64,000 nt of DNA from contig CBINDO010000009.1 of assembly GCA_966249405.1 (NCBI GenBank), positions 3,913-67,912 on the forward strand, read 5' to 3'. A program made the position numbers and the translations under genes. Of the stretch, positions 26,106 through 34,971 are shown piece by piece. Origin of the DNA: SZUA-265 sp966249405 (GTDB taxonomy: Bacteria > Myxococcota_A > Polyangia > Polyangiales > Polyangiaceae). Positions within the stretch are counted from its first letter, which is position 1, and every line of letters starts with the position of its first letter. The notes beneath the pieces are model-generated. The model worked only from the letters and a program-made list of their open reading frames with translations, was not told where the DNA came from and searched no databases.

Positions 26106-26351
26106 ATGAAGATGACCGCACTCGTTTCCGCTATCGCTTTCGCAGCTCTCTCTGTCGCTTGTGGCGGCAGCACCCCCGAAGCTGAGGCTCCCGAAGCTGC
26201 AGCTGCAGAAGAGGCACCCGCTGCTGAGGCTGCTCCGGCCGAAGGCGAAGCTGCTCCCGCTGAAGGCGCAGCTGCTGAGGGCGAGGCTGCTGCTCCCGCT
26301 GAAGGCGAAGCTGCTCCCGCTGAAGAGAAGAAGGAAGAAGGCGCTGAGTAA
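26106..26351 (+). CDS. Small Ala/Glu/Pro-rich lipoprotein
   Basis: A protein of 81 residues. The first 19 form a lipoprotein signal (KMTALVSAIAFAALSVAC) with lipobox LSVAC and then GGS. The mature part is almost only Ala, Glu, Pro and Gly, built from repeats such as APAEGEA, and ends in EEKKEEGAE. It should be an extended acidic spacer tethered to the membrane, perhaps reaching into peptidoglycan. GGAG lies ten bases before the ATG. The codon choice (GCT, GAA) differs from the GC-ending codons of its neighbours, as in highly expressed genes. A strong intrinsic terminator follows, so it is a single-gene transcript. Confidence 0.85.
   Translation: MKMTALVSAIAFAALSVACGGSTPEAEAPEAAAAEEAPAAEAAPAEGEAAPAEGAAAEGEAAAPAEGEAAPAEEKKEEGAE
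26229..26325 (+). repeat. Imperfect tandem repeat inside the small lipoprotein gene
   Basis: A unit close to GCTGCTCCCGCTGAAGGCGA occurs about four times head to tail with substitutions and one shortened copy, encoding the AAPAEGE repeats. Units are multiples of three, so gain or loss of copies would keep the frame. Slippage-driven length variation is therefore possible. Confidence 0.7.
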
Positions 26352-26385
26352 GTTCTCAGCCCTTCCCGTCTAATTAGGGAAGAGA

Positions 26386-26418
26386 CGGTGACGGGTTCGC
26401 TCGTCACCGTTTTCGTTT
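26386..26418 (+). terminator. Rho-independent terminator after the small lipoprotein gene
   Basis: A perfect 8-bp stem (CGGTGACG at 26386-26393 with CGTCACCG at 26402-26409) and an 8-base loop are followed by TTTTCGTTTT. It lies 34 bases beyond the stop codon. A weaker CTTCCC/GGGAAG hairpin at 26362-26382 precedes it. Confidence 0.9.
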
Positions 26419-26611
26419 TGTAAGGGAGCTAGCAGAGCTTCGACTCCCGCATCGACGTTGCGCGTCTCCGTTTGGTTCCCTTGGGTTGGGCCCAGCACCT
26501 GCAGAGCAGCTGACGGCTCCCTCCCACCGCGCGACGCACACGCCGCGTTCGAGAGCCATGGCGTCGCCGAGGTGCGCTCCGGGGCAGCCCTGGTGGGCAC
26601 CGAACGGTGCG

Positions 26612-27982
26612 TCAACCGAGCTCTGGGATCTCGACGGCCAAACGCGTGCGGCCGATCAAAAGCTCGTCTCCGGTTACCAACTCGAACTCACCGCGCACCC
26701 GCACGAACAACCCACTGCGAGAGTCGAGATCCGTGAGCACGACGGTGCCCGCCGTTTCCTCCACGAGACAGTGCTGGTGACTCACCAAGGGGTCGTCGGA
26801 GAACACCAAGTCTCCCATCACCGAGCCGATTTGCAGCGCGTTGCCGCGCGCGACGACACATGCCCCGAGCGCGCCGCCTTCGAGCACCTGCACCACTCGA
26901 AATGACGACATCCACTTGGGAGAGGAATAGAAATACGTCGGATCGGGATCCGGTTCGTCGTCGGGGAGCGGGTTTTGCTCGAGCCGCAGCAGCTGATCGC
27001 CGACGATGAACTCATCACCCCAATTGAGCTCCGTCGGGCTTTGGATGCGAATGAAGACGCCGTTGCCTTCGTCGAGATCTTCGACGTAGAGCCGCCCCTC
27101 TTTCCACAATAGCAGCGCCTCGCGACGGTGGCAGAAGCGTTCCCCACGCAATGCCACGAACCCCTCGCCACCGATCGGGGTCACTTCCGAGGTGGGGCTG
27201 TAATTCTCGGGGCCACCATACAGGCTGCGCGCCACGGAGAGTCGGTAGAGCGGCTTCTGCGCCGGATGGTGCACCGATGGCGGCGGTGGCTCGACGACCG
27301 AGGTTTCGGTGTCCTTCTTGCGTTTGTTGATGCGCTTGAGGATGTCCGGCTTGGGGAGATCGGTGAGCACGCTGACCCCACCCACCTCACGCCCGTTGAT
27401 GATCCCGTCGAACCGCCCCTCACGCAACAAGAGGACCATCTCGAGGTGCTGCGCCTTCATCAACTCGCGGACGTAGGACGCGATATCGGGCTCGACCGAG
27501 ATGGCGGCTGCGTATGAACGCTTGTGGCTCTTGATCACCCGACCGCCGTCGGCGAACAAGTGAGTGATGATGTGCGGCGAGTCCAGGCCACTGTCTTCCG
27601 TTTGGACGTGGAAGGTAATGCCTTGGAACTGAATGTTGTTGTTGAAGCCCATCTGGGCTTTTCTGAAGGTCGGTCTGCGTAACTCTGCCTCGAGACCAAG
27701 CATCCGCTTTTCATCGAACAGCGCAATCGCCTCATCGAGCAACGCGTGATCGCCACGCATGCCCTCCATACGTTCGAAGGCCTGCTGAGCTACTTTGGAG
27801 CTGGGGTCGATACGCAACGCTTCTGCGAGGAGCTTCTGGCCGGTCGAGTTGTTGGGGCCGAGCGCCGCCCACGCGCACAGGGACATCACCGACTCGTCCG
27901 GACGCCCCTTCTCCAACAGCCACTTCGCCACTCTGAGGGCTCGGGCTCGCTCAGTACCCAGCTCGTCGCTCATTGTTATCAT
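26612..27982 (-). CDS. TPR-like protein with two C-terminal FHA-type domains
   Basis: A protein of 456 residues; the ATG at 27973 is an equally possible start. The N-terminal ~75 residues look like a TPR pair (VAKWLLEKGRPDESVMSLCAWAALGPNN). The middle (QGITFHVQTEDSGLDSPHI) resembles a domain often found in deltaproteobacterial FHA/PilZ-type proteins that bind nothing I can name. Two FHA-like modules follow: one around ALRGERFCHRREALLLW and one at ARGNALQIG ... DPLVSHQHCLVE ... DLDSRSGLFVR. The second keeps the SxxH core. It may scaffold phosphothreonine signalling for the kinases in this window. It lies alone between a terminator and the polyferredoxin gene. Confidence 0.8.
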   Translation of the reverse strand: MITMSDELGTERARALRVAKWLLEKGRPDESVMSLCAWAALGPNNSTGQKLLAEALRIDPSSKVAQQAFERMEGMRGDHALLDEAIALFDEKRMLGLEAELRRPTFRKAQMGFNNNIQFQGITFHVQTEDSGLDSPHIITHLFADGGRVIKSHKRSYAAAISVEPDIASYVRELMKAQHLEMVLLLREGRFDGIINGREVGGVSVLTDLPKPDILKRINKRKKDTETSVVEPPPPSVHHPAQKPLYRLSVARSLYGGPENYSPTSEVTPIGGEGFVALRGERFCHRREALLLWKEGRLYVEDLDEGNGVFIRIQSPTELNWGDEFIVGDQLLRLEQNPLPDDEPDPDPTYFYSSPKWMSSFRVVQVLEGGALGACVVARGNALQIGSVMGDLVFSDDPLVSHQHCLVEETAGTVVLTDLDSRSGLFVRVRGEFELVTGDELLIGRTRLAVEIPELG

Positions 27983-28038
27983 CTTTCACGGGACACGCCG
28001 AAGGCTGCAAGTTCTTTGTTGGCCCAAAGGGCTAGTCG

Positions 28039-29967
28039 TTAGGTGTAGCTCGTGTTCTCGAGCAGGATGACGTTGGTCTTCGAGCGGCTTTCGCCGGCGC
28101 TCGTGACGTAAACGGCAGGTTGGTCGACAACTGGACACACTTTCTCACACGCGCCACATCCGACGCAAAGCTGCGGGTCGACATGCGGGCGCTTCACGCG
28201 CACCTGCGGTAGCTCCGCCGCGGCCGCCGACGCCGCCTCGGGTGGTCGCGCCGGCACCAGCACCTCTTCGGTCCAGATTGCCTTGGGCGATGTTGGGCAG
28301 AATTCTTCGCAGACGATGCATGGTGTTGCCATGGCCCACGGCAAACAACGGCCACGATCGTACATCGCCGTACCCACGCGAATCGGATTTTGACCGATCC
28401 CCATCTTGGCTTGTTCGGAAACTTTTTGAATAGCTCCAGTTGGGCATACCTGACCGCAGAGCACACAACTGAACTCGCAGTAGCCAACCCGCGGTATGAG
28501 TATCGGGGTCCACAAGCCCTCGATGCCGGCCTCCAACGACGCGGGGTGGAGGGCGTTGTTGGGACATACCTTCATGCACTCGGCGCAGCGAATGCACCGC
28601 TCCAGGAACTCTCGTTCGTCGACGGAGCCCGGCGGGCGTATCACCTTCGGGTTGTAGTTGCGGTCGGGCCAGTCGCCGATGCGAAACCCAGCGATACTGA
28701 GCGCGGCGAAGCCCGTACTCGCGATCGCTGTTCGCCGCTTGACGTCAGGGAGCTGCCGAGTGCTGCGCAAATTGGGGAGCAACTCGAAGTGAATGACGTC
28801 CTCTGGACAGGCAGCCTGGCAGTTGAAACACAGGTGGCACTCTGCCCTTTCGTGTTTGACGCCGCCCTGCGGATTGTCGGCACCTTGGCAGTGGACGAGA
28901 CACAAGTTGCAGTCGGTGCACTTCTCGTGATCCTTGCGCATGCCAACCAAGGCAAAACGCGAGAACACCCCCAGGAGTGCTCCGAGCGGACACAAGACTC
29001 GGCACCAGAACCGCGGGATGACGCGGTTCATGAACAGCACGAGCATGAGCAGGCTGACGATGAACCACGTCTCGTGGAAGTAGGGCTGCGACGCCGGGAA
29101 CAACGTATCCGAGAGGGCCTCACTGGCGGCGTCCCCGGCCCGTTGCAGCTCCCCTCGATTGGAGAGCGCCAACTCGTCTGTCGCTCGAGCGGCCGCGTAT
29201 TGAAGCGCGGGAAGCGCGCCCAAACCCAACGCCCGCACCGAGATGCAGATCGGATCGAGTAGCCCACCGATGGCGCTACCTACCAGCGCGGCGCCGAAAC
29301 AGGCGGCCATAACGTAATACTTGACGGCTTGCCACTGCCTAAAGGAGTTGGCGACTACTCTGGATTTGGCCCGAATCAGACGCGACGGAAACACCCACGC
29401 CACGAGGTGGTGCAACGTTCCAAACGGACATATCCAGCCGCAAAAAGCGCGTCCGACGACCAACGTCAACGCGATCACCACCAGCGACCATACGAGTCCC
29501 CGATAAACGGTGTGCGTGGACAGAAGCGTCACGAGTGCCACGAACGGGTCGGCGTTCAAGAACGCTTCCACGGGATAGGGCAAGCGTACGACCGCGTTGT
29601 CCTGGAACGCTCCCCGGTAACCCGTCTGCACCAGCAGAAACAAGAAAGCCGCGAGGAACGCAGCTTGGGAAAACCGCCGCGCCCAAACCAACAACATGCC
29701 TTTGCGTCGGGTCGGCGAGACGCGCCGATTCACGACGGCGGGTTTGCTGGGTTTGGGCGGCCCGATGATCCGCGACCTCCCGACCACCATTTTTGGCGAG
29801 AACGCGACTCCACCTTTGCTCCAGGCGATGCGCTTCTTGATGGGCCGCGCGCCCGCACCACCAACCACGCCTCCGACGTCCAGAGCTGGTACTTCCCCCA
29901 CGACGTCTAGCCACGGGATCGCGACGATGGGCGTGCTCTGGTCGAACGCGTTTGGTTGCCGCGTCAT
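28039..29967 (-). CDS. Membrane polyferredoxin, NosR/NapH/CcoG-like
   Basis: A protein of 642 residues starting at the ATG at 29967. The N-terminal half has about five membrane helices and the NapH/NosR signature GRAFCGWICPFG. Several 4Fe-4S motifs follow: CTDCNLCLVHC, CHLCFNCQAACP, CIRCAECMKVCP, CVLCGQVCP, CIVCEEFCP and CVGCGACEKVCP. Such proteins move electrons between the quinone pool or cytoplasm and periplasmic acceptors. The gene starts two bases after the stop of the DUF362 gene, in an operon with a Ser/Thr kinase. No terminal reductase (nosZ, napA) is nearby, so the acceptor is unknown. Another possible role is supplying electrons for maturation of a partner such as the DUF362 protein. 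Confidence 0.88.
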   Translation of the reverse strand: MTRQPNAFDQSTPIVAIPWLDVVGEVPALDVGGVVGGAGARPIKKRIAWSKGGVAFSPKMVVGRSRIIGPPKPSKPAVVNRRVSPTRRKGMLLVWARRFSQAAFLAAFLFLLVQTGYRGAFQDNAVVRLPYPVEAFLNADPFVALVTLLSTHTVYRGLVWSLVVIALTLVVGRAFCGWICPFGTLHHLVAWVFPSRLIRAKSRVVANSFRQWQAVKYYVMAACFGAALVGSAIGGLLDPICISVRALGLGALPALQYAAARATDELALSNRGELQRAGDAASEALSDTLFPASQPYFHETWFIVSLLMLVLFMNRVIPRFWCRVLCPLGALLGVFSRFALVGMRKDHEKCTDCNLCLVHCQGADNPQGGVKHERAECHLCFNCQAACPEDVIHFELLPNLRSTRQLPDVKRRTAIASTGFAALSIAGFRIGDWPDRNYNPKVIRPPGSVDEREFLERCIRCAECMKVCPNNALHPASLEAGIEGLWTPILIPRVGYCEFSCVLCGQVCPTGAIQKVSEQAKMGIGQNPIRVGTAMYDRGRCLPWAMATPCIVCEEFCPTSPKAIWTEEVLVPARPPEAASAAAAELPQVRVKRPHVDPQLCVGCGACEKVCPVVDQPAVYVTSAGESRSKTNVILLENTSYT

Positions 29968-29969
29968 GC

Positions 29970-30935
29970 TCAGGTCTCCACGACGTGAAGGGCCGACAGC
30001 TGCGTCGTACCAAGGCCGCGCGCGAGGCCGAGCTGGAGATACCCGATGTTTCCGGGCTGCTCGCCGATGAGTGTGCATCCGTATGCGTCAGCGGCGACCT
30101 GGTCGACGCTGGCGATCACCTGAAACAGCTCCTTGGTGTCGTCGATGTTGCCGCCCTGTGGGCCATTGCGCATGAGTACCCGCGTCGCGTCGATGACGGT
30201 GAGTGTCGGGCGTACGAAAGTAGCGAGATCGGCGATCGATAGGTCGATGTTTTGGTGCAGACGATTGCGACGCCCGCCCAATAACCCGTACCAATTCTTC
30301 ATGGCCCCGGTGTAGCGACACAAGTTGTGGTGTTTGGCGACGGGCACGTTGATGATTTTGTCCGCCTCCACTAGTGGCTTGTACACCGGCCAATCACCGA
30401 GCAACTCACCTCGCACCCTCATGCTCCGGAAGCGGTGTTCACTCGGCAAGATGACTGCCGCACCCTCGTCGTGCGCTGCCCGCCATATGCCCGAGCGCTG
30501 AAAGCTGCGCCGCGCGTCATTGCACGATGCGTCGGTGACTATGACCTGACTGGCCCCAGCGTCGAGCACGAGTCTCACCAATGCTTTGACGACGAGCGGA
30601 TTGGTATTTGCAGCCTGCGCTGGGGTGCGATCCCAACCGATGTTCGGCTTGATCGCGACGATGTCTCCGCGCGAAATGAACCTGCTCATCCCGCCCATGG
30701 CAGCGATGGCTCGCGCGACGAGCACGGCCGGCTCCTGCGAGCTCTTGGCAATCGCCATGTCCGGCTCGGACCTAGAACGCCCAACGGAAAAATCACGAAC
30801 CTGCCCGGCGCTACCCGGAGACTCGATGTGAGGTCCGCCTCTATCCCAGCGCAGCAACCCGACCCCCACGGTGCCCCCCAGCACGGCGGCCGACGAAGCC
30901 AGTGTAATCAGTGATTGCCGTCGGTCCTGACGCAT
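29970..30935 (-). CDS. DUF362 domain protein with Tat-like signal
   Basis: A protein of 321 residues starting at the ATG at 30935. The N-terminus DRRQSLITLASSAAVLGG looks like a twin-arginine or plain export signal. The rest is a DUF362 domain: VAIKPNIGWDR, NPLVVKALVRLVLDAGA, VTDASCND, and INVPVAKHH...YTGAMKNWYG. DUF362 proteins are common, often carry ferredoxin motifs, and have no settled biochemical role. This one lacks its own 4Fe-4S motif but sits between a kinase gene (7 bases upstream) and a polyferredoxin gene (2 bases downstream), which suggests that the Fe-S part is supplied in trans. The longer frame upstream overlaps the kinase gene and is not coding. Confidence 0.85.
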   Translation of the reverse strand: MRQDRRQSLITLASSAAVLGGTVGVGLLRWDRGGPHIESPGSAGQVRDFSVGRSRSEPDMAIAKSSQEPAVLVARAIAAMGGMSRFISRGDIVAIKPNIGWDRTPAQAANTNPLVVKALVRLVLDAGASQVIVTDASCNDARRSFQRSGIWRAAHDEGAAVILPSEHRFRSMRVRGELLGDWPVYKPLVEADKIINVPVAKHHNLCRYTGAMKNWYGLLGGRRNRLHQNIDLSIADLATFVRPTLTVIDATRVLMRNGPQGGNIDDTKELFQVIASVDQVAADAYGCTLIGEQPGNIGYLQLGLARGLGTTQLSALHVVET

Positions 30936-30942
30936 GTTGGCC

Positions 30943-31812
30943 TCAGCGCAACCCCGAAGCGAATTGAAAGGCGTTCCACATTGCCCGCACCGAATCGAAG
31001 CGGCAATTGGGGTCGATGGCGAGCGCAGTCTGTGCCCAGTCGTCGAGCGCTGCCGGCAAATCGGGGCGCAGCGCGGTGATCTTCGGGCGCTCGGCGGTCG
31101 TGACGAGCTGCATGACCTTGAGCGCTTCTCCTCGGAACGGCGGCCGTTTGCACAGGGAGCGGAAGATGACCGCCGAGAGGCCGTAAACATCGACTCGCTT
31201 GTCGAGCACCGACGAGTCACCCCCCCACGCTTCGGGCGCCAAGTACAGGGGCGATCCCGCAACTTGGCCAAAGTTGGTCATGGCCATCAATCGCTCGAAC
31301 TTTGCAAAGCCGAAGTCGAGCAGACGGACGCTGCCGTCTTGGAGGATGAAGATGTTCGCCGGTTTCAAGTCGCGATGAATGATCGAGTTGCGGTGAGCCA
31401 CTTCGAGCGTGTCGACGACGGGGGCGAGCAGCAGCGAGAGGTGCGCTGGCGACATCGAACGCTGGCGCTGCTCCATGTCGCGCAACGTCGCTTCGAAGTG
31501 AATCCCCTCGAGGAGCTCCATCACGATGCAGAGCGCGCCGTCAGCCGTCCACCGTTGATCGAACACCCGCACGGCAGACGTGCCCGACAAGGTGCACAAG
31601 GCGCGCGCTTCGCGAAACATCCGTTCGCGCCACTGTACGTCGCGCGCGAACTCGTCCTTGAGGACTTTGATGGCGACCCAGTCTCCGGCTTGCGTGTCGC
31701 GCGCTCGGTAGATGTGGCCTTGACCACCGCTCGCAATCACTTTGTCGAGTTCGTACCGCCCTCCGACGAGTTCGCCGGTGCGGGAGCGTTTGCGGGGAGG
31801 AGGGGGCGACAC
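30943..31812 (-). CDS. Ser/Thr protein kinase, minimal (kinase domain only)
   Basis: A protein of 289 residues with a GTG start. It is a bare kinase domain: Gly-rich loop ASGGQG (first Gly replaced by Ala), VAIKVLKDEF, HRDLKPAN, DFGFAK, APEAWGG and a regular C-lobe. There is no membrane helix, PEGA or PASTA part, so it is cytosolic. It leads an operon with a DUF362 protein and a membrane polyferredoxin, and could tune this electron-transfer module by phosphorylation. That link is inferred from the spacing of 7 and 2 bases between genes. The region between this start and the beta-mannosidase end (31813-32041) holds no visible gene. Confidence 0.92.
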   Translation of the reverse strand: MSPPPPRKRSRTGELVGGRYELDKVIASGGQGHIYRARDTQAGDWVAIKVLKDEFARDVQWRERMFREARALCTLSGTSAVRVFDQRWTADGALCIVMELLEGIHFEATLRDMEQRQRSMSPAHLSLLLAPVVDTLEVAHRNSIIHRDLKPANIFILQDGSVRLLDFGFAKFERLMAMTNFGQVAGSPLYLAPEAWGGDSSVLDKRVDVYGLSAVIFRSLCKRPPFRGEALKVMQLVTTAERPKITALRPDLPAALDDWAQTALAIDPNCRFDSVRAMWNAFQFASGLR

Positions 31813-32041
31813 GGATGTAGCGGTGGGTTGTGCTCGCCAGCCAACCCCAACCGACCCAAGCCGTCAAGGCTTGCCCGTCAATTGGTGCAGTTCAGGCTTT
31901 GGGCCGTCGAGTCTGCACGAATTTTGCCGGCTTTCATCGCCGGGTCAGGCGTGAACCCCGGGATGCCACCGCGCACATGGTCGCACAATCTGACCGCAGC
32001 CCTCCCCGAACTCGGCCGATTCGGTAGGGCGCGAGCGTCCC

Positions 32042-34528
32042 CTAACCGGGATTGGTCGAGTCCGGCAGTCGCAGAGTCGCCCTTCCGTCGAGCCATCTCA
32101 GGTTAACGGTCGAACACGGATGAGTGAGATTGACGCGGACGGTGCCCGGCTCACGTAAACACATGAAATTGTCGAGGGCATCTCCGTTCTCGGGCAATAC
32201 CCATAGGTCGAGCACGGGCGCGGAGGCCGCCAGCACGAGTTCTCGTCCTTCCAAGCGCGCGCTCCAGGTCGGCTCGGAGCACCTGAGCTGCTTCGGCTCG
32301 CACAGCAGCCTGTAGGCGGTGTGTCCCGCGAAGTCGAACCACAAGATGACGCTCGTGGGATCGACGTCACCAACGTCGAAGTCCATCACCTGCCGTCGTT
32401 CACCGGCCGCGAGCCGCACCGTGCGTTCGACACGTCGCGTAAGGGCGCCGTCACGGCTATCCCTCAACTCGACGCGAAGCGTGCCTTCGAACGGCTCGGC
32501 GCGGTTGTCCCACGCGGCGGTGAATCGCGCCGTTCTGTCATCGCCCTGGCTCACCCAATCGACCGTCGCAATGGCTGGAGCGTAGAGACGGCGCAAGGCG
32601 ATGCCAGCAGCCTTGAGGGTGCCCGTGTCGTCCATCACCGACCAACTCTGGACCGGCCAGCAGTCGTTGAGCTGCCAGATCAGAGACCCCCGGCAGAAGG
32701 CGGAGCTCCGGTAATGTTCCACCGCCGCTGACAACGCGTCGCGCTGATTCAATTGCGAGTAGTAGGTCCAAGCCTCGAGGTTGGAAGCTCTCGCGTAGTG
32801 CAGCTCGGCAAACGCCAGGAATGTCTCGTACCCCTTCTTGGTCTTGTCGTGCCACTGGACGACGGGATGGCGTACGTCGACCGTATGCAACGCGTCGGTC
32901 CCGAGCGCCCGGCACCACGACGCGCGTGAAGGGGCGGACGCAAACCCGTACTCGGACGCAAAACGCGCTCTCGACTCCCGGTAGTGGACCCAATCTCCGC
33001 GACCGTGCCACACGTCCCAGTTGTGCTGGTCCCCGCAGGCGTCGGAGTTCGCGGGTTCGCCGCCTCCAGGTGAATGTGGTGAGGTCGCGACGTAAGGCCG
33101 ATCGGGGTCGAGCCGAGCCAGCAACGCGGGCAGCGCCGAGTTCCAGATGCGCTCGCCGTGGCAACGCGCCGGATGTTTGGTCGCGTCGTCCCATTTGGCC
33201 TCGAACATCATCAGGTTTTCGTTGTTGCCGCACCACAGGGCCAGGCTAGCGCGGTTGCGCAATCTTTTGACGGCGAACTCTGCCTCGTTCTCCAGCTCCG
33301 CGACGGAAGCTGCGTCGTCGGGAGCGTAACTACACGCGAACGGGAAGTCTTGCCAAACCAGGATCCCGAGCTCGTCGCACAAGTCGTAGAAATCGTCGGT
33401 CTCGTAGATGCCTCCGCCCCACACTCGGAGCATGTTCATGTTCATGTCCCGGGCGCTGCGCAGCTGTCGCCGCAGACGGTCACGGGTTACCTGGGACGGG
33501 AACGAGTGATCGGGGATCCAGTTCGCTCCCAAACACCAGATGGGCCGACCGTTCACCTCGAACCCAAACGACGTACCCCATGCGTCAGGCTCCTGCCGCA
33601 AACGGATTGTACGCAGACCGACTCGACTGGTGCGGACGTCGAGAGCGCCAGCGCGACATTCGGACTCGGTATTGCAAGACAAGCCCGGCGGGAGCAGAAA
33701 CGTCACTAGCTCGTGAAGGAATGGCTCCCCCGCGCCAGCCGGCCACCAGAGCTTGGGGGTTCGCAAGCGCAAGGCTTCACCCTCCTCCAGGCGACACCAC
33801 GCGTCGCCTGGAGACTCTCGCCAAAAGTGAACGACGCTGCCGTCCCCCTCCACGACGGAGGTGACGCGCACGACGACGTCCCCATCCGGCTGGTGCCACT
33901 GCTCGACGCGCACGTCCTGCAATCTGGCTGCAAACTCTACCAGCTCCACAGGCTGCCAGATGCCCGCGGAGACCAGGCGTGGCCCCCAATCCCAACCGAA
34001 CATGTAGGGCGCTTTGCGAACAAAAGCTCGTTCGTCGAAGCGCACGAGGTCCGGCGGCAAGTCTTCACGTTGGAAATAGGCGGCGCGCCGACGGTTGCCC
34101 ACGTCGACTGCGGAGGAAAACGACACCTCGAGTCGATTGCTCCCGATCCGCAATCGTTCACCAACGTCGACTTCCAGGGGCACGAACATGTTGTCGTGCT
34201 CGGCAATGAGTTCGTCGTTGAGGCGGATCCGGCACACCGTGTCCAGGCCCCCAAAACGCAGGCGCCGATGCGGCAGTTGTGGACCCTCCTCGACGACAAA
34301 TTCGACGCAGTAATTCCATTCGGCGTGGTCGACCCACTGACAGCCGAGCTCTTGTTTCGCCGCGAAAGGGTCACCGATTACCCCGTTGCGGACGAGGTCG
34401 AGGTGAACGTGACCGGGAACGCTCGCCGGGAGCGGGTCGAGCTTGGAACACGCCAGGTATCCCGGGGGGCGCGACCAGTCCGCGCAGCTCAACGTCCAAC
34501 CCTCTGAAATGGTGGTGATTCGGGGCAC
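32042..34528 (-). CDS. Beta-mannosidase, glycoside hydrolase family 2
   Basis: A protein of 828 residues with a GTG start, a normal length for GH2 beta-mannosidases. The N-terminal sugar-binding domain (VPGHVHLDLVRNGVIGDPF ... WNYCVEF) is typical of the mannosidase branch. The catalytic domain shows MNMLRVWGGGIYE, then WCGNNEN with the acid/base Glu, and ASEYGFAS with the nucleophile Glu. The enzyme removes non-reducing terminal beta-mannose from mannans or N-glycan cores. I see no signal peptide, so it probably acts inside the cell on imported oligosaccharides, although no transporter is next to it. It diverges from rpmE across 137 bases. Confidence 0.93.
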   Translation of the reverse strand: MPRITTISEGWTLSCADWSRPPGYLACSKLDPLPASVPGHVHLDLVRNGVIGDPFAAKQELGCQWVDHAEWNYCVEFVVEEGPQLPHRRLRFGGLDTVCRIRLNDELIAEHDNMFVPLEVDVGERLRIGSNRLEVSFSSAVDVGNRRRAAYFQREDLPPDLVRFDERAFVRKAPYMFGWDWGPRLVSAGIWQPVELVEFAARLQDVRVEQWHQPDGDVVVRVTSVVEGDGSVVHFWRESPGDAWCRLEEGEALRLRTPKLWWPAGAGEPFLHELVTFLLPPGLSCNTESECRAGALDVRTSRVGLRTIRLRQEPDAWGTSFGFEVNGRPIWCLGANWIPDHSFPSQVTRDRLRRQLRSARDMNMNMLRVWGGGIYETDDFYDLCDELGILVWQDFPFACSYAPDDAASVAELENEAEFAVKRLRNRASLALWCGNNENLMMFEAKWDDATKHPARCHGERIWNSALPALLARLDPDRPYVATSPHSPGGGEPANSDACGDQHNWDVWHGRGDWVHYRESRARFASEYGFASAPSRASWCRALGTDALHTVDVRHPVVQWHDKTKKGYETFLAFAELHYARASNLEAWTYYSQLNQRDALSAAVEHYRSSAFCRGSLIWQLNDCWPVQSWSVMDDTGTLKAAGIALRRLYAPAIATVDWVSQGDDRTARFTAAWDNRAEPFEGTLRVELRDSRDGALTRRVERTVRLAAGERRQVMDFDVGDVDPTSVILWFDFAGHTAYRLLCEPKQLRCSEPTWSARLEGRELVLAASAPVLDLWVLPENGDALDNFMCLREPGTVRVNLTHPCSTVNLRWLDGRATLRLPDSTNPG

Positions 34529-34607
34529 CCGGTCAGGGTATTAGGGCGGCCGCCAGCTGCGCAACTGCGCCAAACCACGGCGCTGTGGAGATTCGTAAAA
34601 GCTGCCC

Positions 34608-34636
34608 TTGAACTTGGGGCGGGTTCGCACTACGCT
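34608..34636 (+). promoter_or_regulatory. Candidate sigma-70 promoter for rpmE
   Basis: TTGAAC (34608-34613) and TACGCT (34631-34636) are separated by 17 bases and lie 30 bases before the rpmE ATG. Both boxes are imperfect (4 of 6 and 4 of 6 to consensus). GGAG at 34653-34656 is a reasonable ribosome-binding site. Confidence 0.4.
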
Positions 34637-34665
34637 CCGCCCCCCTTTACCTGGAGTTCCCCGCC

Positions 34666-34875
34666 ATGAAGCCAGAAATTCATCCCCACTACGAAGCTGT
34701 TTCGGTGCATTGCGCATGCGGAACCGTCATCCAGACCCGCTCCACCAAGAAGGACGACCTTCACGTGGACATTTGCTCCGCTTGCCACCCCTTCTACACC
34801 GGCAAGCAGCGCTTGGTTGATACCGCCGGTCGCATCGACCGCTTCCGCAAGAAGTTCAACCTTCCCAAGTCCTGA
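34666..34875 (+). CDS. rpmE: 50S ribosomal protein L31, zinc-binding form
   Basis: A protein of 69 residues, the full length for L31. It bridges the two ribosomal subunits. The start MKPEIHPHYE is characteristic. Zinc ligands are present: HCACG near residue 16 and CSACHPF near residue 37, so this is the C+ form that binds zinc rather than the zinc-free paralogue. The C-terminal RIDRFRKKFN also matches. It precedes prfA, a frequent bacterial arrangement, with a stem-loop in the 96-base spacer. Confidence 0.97.
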   Translation: MKPEIHPHYEAVSVHCACGTVIQTRSTKKDDLHVDICSACHPFYTGKQRLVDTAGRIDRFRKKFNLPKS

Positions 34876-34900
34876 TCCCAGTAATTGCTGGATCGTCGAG

Positions 34901-34941
34901 CGCGCCGTCCGTATGTTCGGGACTGGCGCGTTTCCTTTTTC
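34901..34941 (+). terminator. Terminator or attenuator between rpmE and prfA
   Basis: CGCGCCGTCC (34901-34910) pairs with GGAC and GGCGCG (34920-34923 and 34925-34930) with one bulged T, followed by TTTCCTTTTT. It ends about 30 bases before the prfA start. It should terminate much of the rpmE transcript while allowing some readthrough, which fits the unequal need for L31 and RF1. Confidence 0.75.
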
Positions 34942-34971
34942 CATGAGCCGTAATCTTTCTGGAGAGCGCGA

